Below are positions 32,670 to 40,762 of a DNA stretch of 64,000 nt, piece after piece; position 1 is the stretch's first letter, and every line of letters starts with the position of its first letter. The translations under genes and the position numbers were made by a program. The notes beneath the pieces are model-generated. The model searched no databases and was not told where the DNA came from. It saw only the letters and a program-made list of their open reading frames with translations. This DNA is from Symsagittifera roscoffensis (lineage: Eukaryota; Xenacoelomorpha; Acoela; Convolutidae), in assembly GCF_963678635.1 (NCBI RefSeq), contig NC_087065.1, positions 4,614,209-4,678,208 of the forward strand, read 5' to 3'.

Positions 32670-32948
32670 TCACTTATAAGTAGTAGAATTCACATTTCCA
32701 GCTGCATCATGTAAAATTGCATGAAGTCTGAAAATTTTTGAATTTGCAAAAAAGTAATCCATACAAAATTTTCCGTATCCAATTAGACCCCCAAAAGGAA
32801 ATTTTTGGTCCATTTCTTTCAAATTTATGTTTTGGTCCAAAACAAAACAGGTACTAAGAAAATAATTTTTTCTTTTTGTATTTGATGAAAAGTCATACTT
32901 AATCAAATCAAAATTTCTGGGAATTTCATTCAATTGCTGAACGTTCAT
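32670..32948 (-). CDS. Unidentified ORF with LHAILHDAAGN, unit-1 copy
   Basis: ATG at 32948, 92 codons, overlapping the end of the PC4-like frame by 23 bases in another frame. It contains SSNTKRKNYFLST, then FPFGGLIGYGKFC, then LHAILHDAAGN near the end. Identical in unit 2 (35699-35977); a fragment is at 28560-28680. Family not recognised; it may be only part of a longer broken gene. Confidence 0.4.
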   Translation of the reverse strand: MNVQQLNEIPRNFDLIKYDFSSNTKRKNYFLSTCFVLDQNINLKEMDQKFPFGGLIGYGKFCMDYFFANSKIFRLHAILHDAAGNVNSTTYK

Positions 32949-33084
32949 TTTCTACAGTGCATTCGTCAATAATTATACAAATTTTTTTGAATGTTTCTAC
33001 ATAAGACAAAACCGAGGGGATAAAATCAACCAGTTTATCATACTCTTCTTTTTCCAAATGAAATTTCTGATTGTTTTTCCAAGT
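32926..33084 (-). pseudogene. PC4-like ORF, truncated unit-1 copy
   Basis: Only the C-terminal half (from TWKNNQKFHLEKEEYDKL) remains; the start was replaced by unit-2 sequence at the tandem junction. The fuller copy is at 35955-36192. Confidence 0.4.
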
Positions 33085-33090
33085 CAAAGA

Positions 33091-33520
33091 GCTGTCGAGC
33101 AGCTGAGTTCTCAAAATTTTTGCAAGTTCTCAATGGAACGCAAAACTGGTCTTGCCTCCATCACTGGTGGTTGTCTTGGTGGTTCGCTGACTGGAGTTCT
33201 TGGTTCAGAGAACCCCTCATCCTCTTCGATGGTAATTGGGTTGTCCAAAGATCCCTCTTCGCAAGGAAAGAGGAAATCGTCGAAGGATTGAGCCACATAT
33301 CTAGAGTCAGGAGTTTCGGGGTAGTTCATTCCCACATCCTCGGCCACTTCCTCCATCATTTGCATTTCTCCAAGTTGGTTCTCTGTAGGGGTACTTGCGT
33401 TATATGATGTTCGTTGAAATCCCTGCGCATCACTTCCACCATGTGCCAGACTTGGATTGGGATGTCCATTCGTGCCAGAAAAACTCCACAAACTGTTTCT
33501 CGCACTTGGATTTGTACTAA
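33091..33520 (-). pseudogene. Acidic Pro-rich ORF, unit-2 copy
   Basis: Open from a likely acceptor (CTGATTTAG, about 33525) through SNPSARN-like, GGSDAQGFQR and PVSEPPRQPPV to a stop at 33111; a one-base insertion relative to unit 1 ends it about 12 residues early. No ATG opens this frame, so an upstream exon is likely. Confidence 0.4.
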
Positions 33521-33773
33521 ATCAGCCGAAAATTCTACCGAGAACATAAGGTTGTTGTTTTGTACTGAGAAGATCATTTTGAGCAATAAGTTGAGTTAAC
33601 GATACAGAGTATAAACAAGGTTAACAGTTGAGAGGGAGTTAGTTGACGTTAGTTAAATTGAAATTAATGTATTTAGAGCTGAGAGAAGAGGTAGTTGACG
33701 GTAGTTTAGTTGAATAAAAAACGATTTTTAGTTAAGAGAGAGGAGTACCTTCAACTGGAATGTGTGGGTTTAA

Positions 33774-33948
33774 CCAATCAGAATGGATTTTCCTTATTTG
33801 GATTGTAGTCGTGTCCAATCAGATTTCAGTTTCATTTTATGGAAATTTTATAGAAAACTCGTGTCCAATCGGAAACAAAGCTCCATTTTACACATTGTCA
33901 TTTCCAATCACAAAAATGTTCAATTTTGTTCAAGTTGTCGTATCCAAT
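33774..33948. promoter_or_regulatory. Array of five CCAAT boxes, copy 2
   Basis: Same order and spacing as 30746-30920, shifted by 3028. Confidence 0.55.
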
Positions 33949-34118
33949 CAGAGGAACCTTTTAAGGACTTAAATCTTCCAAATAAGTAAAAATATACACA
34001 AAAGTAATCGCAAACATAAATGACCAAAAGTTGTTTGCTGTAAAAATAAGAAAAATTGCCAATATAAGTAATTAAAGAAGGAAAATTAAAAAACGTAGCA
34101 TATCTGCAAGTCTTATCA

Positions 34119-34415
34119 TCAAGTTAATTGAATTTTTTGTATGTAATCGATGAGACATTGCTGATTTTTGAGCAGATATTCAAGTTCTTTGACTTTGATG
34201 TAGATTTGAGAGTATAACTCGTTGATGATTTTTTCAAAGCAAATCTCTGGATATCTGATTCCAAACCTGATCATGCAAGATTTTGAACTTTGAAAAACTT
34301 TAAAGAAATGGAGGAATAAAGAACTTTGCTGGGGATTTTTGACAAAATTGAGAGTTGGATAGGGAATAAAAAGAGTCTTTGAAATATTATCGTACGACGT
34401 TTTTATTAACTTCAA
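34119..34415 (-). CDS. Unidentified 98-residue ORF, unit-2 copy
   Basis: Identical to 31091-31387 except one residue (Thr to Asn after VK). Complete frame, ATG start. Confidence 0.45.
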   Translation of the reverse strand: MKLIKTSYDNISKTLFIPYPTLNFVKNPQQSSLFLHFFKVFQSSKSCMIRFGIRYPEICFEKIINELYSQIYIKVKELEYLLKNQQCLIDYIQKIQLT

Positions 34416-34717
34416 ATTTTCTAAAATAAATTAAATTTCTTTTCTAGTCAGGTGTAACGCAGCAGTAAGTTTATAGCTTTGATACGCAATATGTGGATCA
34501 AATGTAAACTCTTTGTTGAGTAAGTTTCCCTAAAGAGACTTTTACTTAGACGGAGAACTCTATTTGGGACAACATAAACGTCCAAAAAATTATGAAAAAA
34601 GTAAGAATCTACGTCTATCTCATCAATAAGGAAATCACACGGAATATTTTCTTTTTCTTGTAGAGATATTCGAGAAAGTTCATATGTTTTTTAAAGTCAA
34701 TTGAATTTTACTTCAAA

Positions 34718-35016
34718 TTTTACAGTTCGTTGTTTCACGAAAAGAAAAAGTAAGTATTTTCATTCAATTGTTACTTTAAGTTTTCAATTTTGGAACATTT
34801 CAAAGTCCCAATTACTTTTAGATAATGCCTGCCCTTAACCGAAACGAGAAAATGAAGTGTGAGGACTGTGGAAATATGTATATTCGTCAAAACGCAGCTC
34901 GACATCAAAAGAGATGTGAAAAACAAAAGGAACATAAGTTTTCAATTTCTGATTTAATTGCTGGTCACATTCATCACCCATATCAACTTTGGAATGAAAA
35001 AATTGATAATGATTAA
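34718..35016 (+). pseudogene. Truncated polymerase 5' end fused to another ORF tail, unit 2
   Basis: Same chimera as at 31690-31988, with its own leader intron, ATG at 34825. Its identity to unit 1 shows the fusion predates the unit duplication. Confidence 0.55.
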
Positions 35017-35061
35017 CATTTAAATTTCAAAAACCTGATTATACAAAATTATTTAGATTCT

Positions 35062-35464
35062 TTACAATTTAAAAAAAAAACATCGAGTCCATGTTCCATA
35101 TGCAAATGTTTTTCTTTCTGCACAGTGGAGAGTATTTGCTTGACGAAATGGGTAGTTGCTACACCTCCAATCAAATTCTTCATCTTTGAAAATCAGATTC
35201 TGAACTTTTGGACATGCGGAGTCATCCAAGTTTGTAACCTTTGTTTCCAAAATTTCTGACAGAATTTTACATTTTTCATAACCTTTTGCAAAAAAACTCC
35301 GTTTCTGGAGCTTTTAATTTTTTCAATATTTTTTCAAGCTCAGTATATTTTCCATGGCCACTATTCCAATTGATTCCATGAAGATGCTTCGTACACCAAG
35401 AAGACTGAGATGTAGCTTTGAAAAATTTTGGGAGGAAGAAAGGATTATTCCACAGTTTGTCCAT
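35062..35464 (-). pseudogene. Conserved Cys/His-containing ORF, copy 3
   Basis: ATG at 35464; same frameshift after TEFF as copy 2, so the shift predates the duplication. Confidence 0.45.
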
Positions 35465-35640
35465 TTTGATAAACTCCTAACTCTTTAACTTTTTTGTTTT
35501 CATTACACTCAAAATCCAAAACATATAGACTCATGATGGTAACTGTTTTCGCCGAAATTTTTAGATAAAATATCTAACAATCGAACAATGAATATACTGA
35601 TGAAGCGAAATCTTTAACATATAAACAGAAGAACAATCCA

Positions 35641-35650
35641 GTCACGTGAC
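35641..35650. promoter_or_regulatory. Palindromic E-box, unit 2
   Basis: GTCACGTGAC, 177 bases upstream of the minus-strand start at 35464. Confidence 0.4.
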
Positions 35651-35698
35651 AAGAAAACAAGAACTTGGAAATCTAGGTAAAACATAACAATAACCAGG

Positions 35699-35977
35699 TC
35701 ACTTATAAGTAGTAGAATTCACATTTCCAGCTGCATCATGTAAAATTGCATGAAGTCTGAAAATTTTTGAATTTGCAAAAAAGTAATCCATACAAAATTT
35801 TCCGTATCCAATTAGACCCCCAAAAGGAAATTTTTGGTCCATTTCTTTCAAATTTATGTTTTGGTCCAAAACAAAACAGGTACTAAGAAAATAATTTTTT
35901 CTTTTTGTATTTGATGAAAAGTCATACTTAATCAAATCAAAATTTCTGGGAATTTCATTCAATTGCTGAACGTTCAT
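35699..35977 (-). CDS. Unidentified ORF with LHAILHDAAGN, unit-2 copy
   Basis: Same 92 codons as 32670-32948, ATG at 35977, overlapping the PC4-like frame. Confidence 0.4.
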   Translation of the reverse strand: MNVQQLNEIPRNFDLIKYDFSSNTKRKNYFLSTCFVLDQNINLKEMDQKFPFGGLIGYGKFCMDYFFANSKIFRLHAILHDAAGNVNSTTYK

Positions 35978-36192
35978 TTTCTACAGTGCATTCGTCAATA
36001 ATTATACAAATTTTTTTGAATGTTTCTACATAAGACAAAACCGAGGGGATAAAATCAACCAGTTTATCATACTCTTCTTTTTCCAAATGAAATTTCTGAT
36101 TGTTTTTCCAAGTGTTTCCTTTTCTACGATACTCTATAAAATCTATTTTTTTAATATCTGAACGATAACTTAGAAAACTTTTCGTCTTCCAT
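35955..36192 (-). pseudogene. PC4 (transcription coactivator p15)-like small ORF
   Basis: From ATG 36192 the first dozen codons are followed by a one-base shift, then KKIDFIEYRRKGN, WKNNQKFHLEKEEYDKLVDF. The order of a short IxxYxxKG strand, a KxFxLxxEEYxxL turn and a Leu-rich helix resembles the PC4/p15 single-strand-DNA-binding domain, which I infer from pattern alone. Small DNA-binding proteins of this type would fit a replication or late-transcription role. About 80 residues. Confidence 0.4.
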
Positions 36193-36552
36193 TATGCAAT
36201 TTCCACTCAGGTTGAGAAATTTGTGATTCTGTTTCCAAATTTTGCAATTTTGGTAAATTTTGAGATTCCAAAACTGTTAGTTAAAATTTCTGGGACTTTT
36301 TTTGTTAGACGATATGAAAAAGTCCCAATTTATTTTGAAGCTTTAAAACAAGGTTTCTGGAAAAACCAAAGTTCCAACTCATACTGCTCAGCTCAAAGAA
36401 ATTTTAAAAAATGATTCAAGAAGATGAATATTTGAATTACATTACTCTAATAACATCACTCAACAAAATTATTGAACATTACAGTACTAAACAAACATAA
36501 AATCTCCCAAGACTTGGGCGAGTTCTTTGAATTCGTTCAAAGTATAGTTGAC
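36113..36552. other. Unresolved stretch with one plus-strand open frame
   Basis: Between the PC4-like ORF and the next minus-strand gene. A 63-codon frame (36223-36414) with VNFEIPKLLVKI and VPIYFEALKQGFW has coding texture but no ATG of its own and no match within the window. Left unassigned. Confidence 0.25.
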
Positions 36553-37053
36553 TTAGGCAATTTGCTTCAAGACTTCGTTCTCCTTTGCAGTGAAGAGTTG
36601 AATCTGAATGTAGGGTGGCTTGTTCACACTGTACTTCTTGATTGTGACACACATCCTTCTCTTCTTGTATGTTGCTACGTCATACACCGCATGACAGTTC
36701 GCAAGTTCCTGCTCCATGGTTGAGTCTTTGTCAGAATAGAATTCCCATACAGGAACGAGTCCAAGGTTTTCAGCATCGTGAATAACAGTATTCCGTATTG
36801 CTGATATCCTTTCCCCTTCTTTTTCCCCAAAATAGACTTGCTGGGTTTTTTCGATTTGTCCCGACTCATTTTTCTTTATCAATTGGAAGCAAGGTTCAAA
36901 GTAAATTTTTCCGTTGTAGGGTTTTTGGGACCAAGAAAATCTCCCAACTCTTTTTTGGTTTTTAGCAAATTCAATATAGTTGGGAAGGATATTTTTTCGT
37001 GAATATATTTTCAATTTGAGACTCAGAGCCAACTGATTAGTAGTAGATATTTC
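36553..37053 (-). CDS. Unidentified ORF (KPYNGKIYFEPCF...)
   Basis: About 165 codons open on the minus strand, from near 37053 to a stop at 36553. No ATG starts the frame; a CTACTAATCAG acceptor at about 37033 suggests it is a downstream exon. Features: WSQKPYNGKIYF, a charged middle, VWEFYSDKDSTMEQEL, VYDVATYKKRRMCVTIK, and a C-terminal IQIQLFTAKENEVL. The 3' end of this frame also appears as a fragment at about 28675-28720. No family recognised. Single-copy and intact for its length. Confidence 0.4.
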   Translation of the reverse strand, partial: EISTTNQLALSLKLKIYSRKNILPNYIEFAKNQKRVGRFSWSQKPYNGKIYFEPCFQLIKKNESGQIEKTQQVYFGEKEGERISAIRNTVIHDAENLGLVPVWEFYSDKDSTMEQELANCHAVYDVATYKKRRMCVTIKKYSVNKPPYIQIQLFTAKENEVLKQIA

Positions 37054-37258
37054 AAAATAATGATATTTGTAAATTTATAGAATTTAGGAAATGTAGATGA
37101 CTCACTGTACATTCCAAATAAGGTATTATTACCTTATATGGAATAATGAGTAGGTGATGCTCCAAACATGGACATTGCGTAGGTGATGGAACTACTATAT
37201 AACCAATTCACTGTAGATAAAAATCATTTTCGAATATTAATCGGTGAGGGCATCTGCT

Positions 37259-37806
37259 ATGTGTCAAGCATATCCCACTTTTTATTCAAACTACAATGCA
37301 AAATCTCTTTTTATCTCTGTCTCAGAAAACTTTTATGAAAAATTTATAGTCACCCAAGACTACTGTGTATCTAACCATTCATCATTCTGCCCAGTGGAAA
37401 ATTGCGAATTTCACTTAGTATTAATCGGATCATCGCTCAATCAGATTTTGCAAAGATTAAATAAATATCATTTCACTTATCAAATTGTTGGCTGTATATA
37501 TACTTTATACAAAAACAGAATTTATTTCAATATTATTTCATCAAGAGGTGAAGTTTTCAATCAACTGAATTGTGCAGTCGAACACAACTTGAAATGTAGA
37601 ACACCGGAAAAATGACCCAGTGTTGCAAAGAAACGACTGCTGCGAAAAAAATTCAAAAGACATTATCTCAGAAGCTTGCGTCCACCCAGACTCTTGGATC
37701 AGCTTTTTTGGAAAGGATTCAAAAAGTTCAAGACTCAAAGTATGAGACTAACTTTTTGAAAATTTTTGATTGTTTTATTGATGGTTATGCTACCGCAAAA
37801 AAATGA
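37259..37806 (+). pseudogene. Unidentified ORF (MCQAYPTF...), copy 2
   Basis: ATG at 37259; matches 28779-29240. Stops at TGA (37613-37615) after RTPEK. A second frame (37612-37806) continues with CCKETTAAKK and ends DGYATAKK; copy 1 shows homologous sequence, so the intact gene was probably about 185-190 residues. Confidence 0.4.
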
Positions 37807-37809
37807 GCG

Positions 37810-38710
37810 TATCAATATTTCGATTAATAAATGAATATTTGTTTATGAAAGTCTTGTCAAAATTGTTTTTTTTAAAGCAAAAATTTTTCAACAAATAAAT
37901 TTGTAATTTTCAACACGTGTGCAAAATTAACTCAGACTTTTTTCGCAAGATGCAAATTTTGGCTTGATTTTTGCAACACGTTTGTAAAAATTTAATTAAA
38001 CTTTTTTACAAGATGCAAAAACTGTCTGATTTTTTCAACAAGTGTGCAAAAGTTTTCAAAAATTTTTTTTTGTGTTAGATGCAAGTTTTTTTGTGGTTTT
38101 TGTGAAAACAAATGCAAAAATCTAACTTTTTTTTTCTTATGCTTACGCAAAAATTGCAAATTTTTATTGCAAAAAACTTGTTAAATTAATGCTAAAATTT
38201 TTTCATAATTGCTGACTTTGAGTGCTATTCCCTATCTTAATAGATTGTTTTTCCAAAATTTTTTATCAATATACATGCAAAAAAGAGATTTTTTTATGAT
38301 CAAAATTAAAACAAAGATTTTCATTTACTTCAATAATTAACAGTGCAAGAAAATCCCCTTTTAGTTTTCTTTAGAATGCGAAAATATTTAATGAAATTTT
38401 TCTTAATTTGCGAGATTTTCTTTGATTTTTTTTAACAAGTGTGCAAAAAAATATGAAAATTTTTGCATGGTGCAAAAATTAATGTAACGTTTTTAACATG
38501 CTTGCAAAAATTGGTTTAATTTTTTTTGCCATTTTTCTAACAAAATTATATAAAAGTATTTACCAGATGCATAATTAGTTTAGTTTTTAACAAAATTTTC
38601 CCTTTGAAATTTCTTAATAAACTTTTCTATGATCTCTTTGTTCCTATCTCTTTAAATTAAATTTACTAGATGCAAAGAAAATAAATTACAAAACACAAGA
38701 CAATAACCAA
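37810..38710. repeat. AT-rich TGCAAA-rich spacer, copy 2
   Basis: Some fifteen TGCAAA-like words in 900 bases; no ORF. Duplicate of 29300-30175, offset about 8.5 kb. Confidence 0.4.
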
Positions 38711-38729
38711 TTTATTTACAAATCAAAGA

Positions 38730-39160
38730 GCTGTCGAGCAGCTGAGTTCTCAAAATTTTTGCAAGTTCTCAATGGAACGCAAAACTGGTCTTGCCTCCAT
38801 CACTGGTGGTTGTCTTGGTGGTTCGCTGACTGGAGTTCTTGGTTCAGAGAACCCCTCATCCTCTTCGATGGTAATTGGGTTGTCCAAAGATCCCTCTTCG
38901 CAAGGAAAGAGGAAATCGTCGAAGGATTGAGCCACATATCTAGAGTCAGGAGTTTCGGGGTAGTTCATTCCCACATCCTCGGCCACTTCCTCCATCATTT
39001 GCATTTCTCCAAGTTGGTTCTCTGTAGGGGTACTTGCGTTATATGATGTTCGTTGAAATCCCTGCGCATCACTTCCACCATGTGCCAGACTTGGATTGGG
39101 ATGTCCATTCGTGCCAGAAAAACTCCACAAACTGTTTCTCGCACTTGGATTTGTACTAAA
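38730..39160 (-). pseudogene. Acidic Pro-rich ORF, unit-3 copy
   Basis: Same protein as at 33091-33520, with the same one-base insertion. Past the early stop the original LFDL-stop-AATAAA end is still visible near 38715. Confidence 0.4.
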
Positions 39161-39412
39161 TCAGCCGAAAATTCTACCGAGAACATAAGGTTGTTGTTTT
39201 GTACTGAGAAGATCATTTTGAGCAATAAGTTGAGTTAACGATACAGAGTATAAACAAGGTTAACAGTTGAGAGGGAGTTAGTTGACGTTAGTTAAGTTGA
39301 AATTAATGTATTTAGAGCTGAGAGAAGAGGTAGTTGACGGTAGTTTAGTTGAATAAAAAACGATTTTTAGTTAAGAGAGAGGAGTACCTTCAACTGGAAT
39401 GTGTGGGTTTAA

Positions 39413-39587
39413 CCAATCAGAATGGATTTTCCTTATTTGGATTGTAGTCGTGTCCAATCAGATTTCAGTTTCATTTTATGGAAATTTTATAGAAAACTCG
39501 TGTCCAATCGGAAACAAAGCTCCATTTTACACATTGTCATTTCCAATCACAAAAATGTTCAATTTTGTTCAAGTTGTTGTATCCAAT
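39413..39587. promoter_or_regulatory. Array of five CCAAT boxes, copy 3
   Basis: Same five boxes and spacing as copies 1 and 2, offset 5639 from copy 2. Confidence 0.55.
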
Positions 39588-39769
39588 CAGAGGAACGTTT
39601 TAAGGACTTCAATCTTCCAAATAAGTAAAAAATATACACAAAAGCAATCGCAAAAATAAATGACCAAAAGTTGTTTGCTGTAAAAATCAGAAATATTGCC
39701 AATATAAGTAACAAAAGAAGGAAAATTTAAAAAAAGTAGCATATCTGCAAGTCTTATCATCAAGTTAAT

Positions 39770-40070
39770 TGAATTTTTTGTATATAATCGATGAGAAATT
39801 GCTGCTTTTTGAGCAGATAGTCAAGTTTTTTGACTTTGATGTAGAATTGAGAGTATAACTCAAAGTTGATGAATTTTTGAAAGCAAATCTCTGGATATCT
39901 GATTCCACACCTGATCATGAAAGATTTTGATCTTTGAAAATCTTTAAAGAAATGGAGGAATAAAGATCTTTGCTGGGGAGTTTTGACAAAATTGGGAGTT
40001 TGATAGGGAAAAAAAGAGTCTTTGAAATATTATCGTACGACTTTTTTATTAACTTCAAATTTTCTAAAAT
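39770..40070 (-). pseudogene. Decayed copy of the 98-residue ORF
   Basis: Nucleotide match to 34119-34415 with small indels; the frame is lost. Confidence 0.5.
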
Positions 40071-40458
40071 GATTTTAAAAAAATTTTCTAGTCAGGTGTA
40101 ACTCAGCAGTAAGTTTATAGCTTTGATACGCAATATGTGGATCAAATGTAAACTCTTTGTTGAGTAAGTTTCCCTAAAGAGACCTTTACTTAGTCGGAGA
40201 ACTCTATTTTGGACAACATAAACGTCCAAAAAAATTATGAAAAAAGTAAGAATCTAAAGAATCTACGTCTATCTCATCAACAAGGAAATCACACGGAATA
40301 TTTTCTTTTTTTCTTGTAGAGTAATTTGAGAAAGTTCAAATGTTTTTTAAATGACATTTTTCAAAAATGAATATTTTGGATCCAAAGTTATGTCTAGAAA
40401 CTGCTTAGTTCTGATTGGTTGAAAATTTTTCTGGAAAAATCTAGAAATTTCGAAGGGA

Positions 40459-40626
40459 TGACGTAGGCGATGACGTCATTACCATAAAAGGAATGTCGCG
40501 TGGTTGATGATGTGACTTCTATTTAGAGAATGACGTCATTAACGTAAAAAGATAATTGCGTAGGCGTCATTGATAGTATAAACACACTCATTTTATTTGG
40601 TTAAATCATTCATTTTGTTTGCCAAT
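40459..40626 (+). promoter_or_regulatory. Polymerase promoter region with twin CRE palindromes and a CCAAT box
   Basis: TGACGTCA occurs at 40471-40478 and 40531-40538, exactly 60 bases apart, with a half site TGACGTA at 40459. A TATAAA-like word lies near 40574 and CCAATCAG at 40622. TGACGTCA is the CREB/ATF site. The region precedes a spliced leader of the polymerase and is deleted from the truncated copies at 31690 and 34718. Confidence 0.55.
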
Positions 40627-40689
40627 CAGAAACAGTCAATTTAATTTTACTTCAAATTTTACATTTCGTTACTTCACCAAAAAACAAAA

Positions 40690-40762
40690 GTAAGTATTTT
40701 CATTCAATTGGTACTTTAAAATTTTAATTTTGGAACATTTCGAAAGTCCCAATTATTTTTAG
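40690..40762 (+). other. 73-bp intron in the polymerase leader
   Basis: GTAAGT donor at 40690 and TTTTTAG acceptor ending at 40762, directly before ATG 40763. The same intron exists in the two truncated copies. It shows that the element relied on host nuclear splicing. Confidence 0.6.

Larger units (their letters stand above)
30186..33084. repeat. Tandem unit 1 of the small-ORF block
   Basis: 2.9 kb nearly identical to unit 2 (33085-36112, offset 3028). Unit 1 lacks about 133 bases near 30690 (present at 33587-33725), lost between short ATTTTTAGTTAA-like direct repeats. The unit boundary CCAAGT|CAAAGAG is a clean breakpoint. Confidence 0.85.
33085..36112. repeat. Tandem unit 2 of the small-ORF block
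   Basis: 3.03 kb, the fullest of the units. It contains the acidic Pro-rich ORF, CCAAT array, 98-residue ORF, polymerase 5' fragment, Cys/His ORF, LHDAAGN ORF and PC4-like ORF. It runs on past 36112 into unique sequence, so it is the copy with the original right edge. Confidence 0.85.
38718..40370. repeat. Partial third copy of the small-ORF unit
   Basis: Matches 33085 onward (offset 5639) through the acidic ORF, CCAAT array and a decayed 98-residue ORF, diverging further to the right and ending in the polymerase promoter. Confidence 0.75.
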
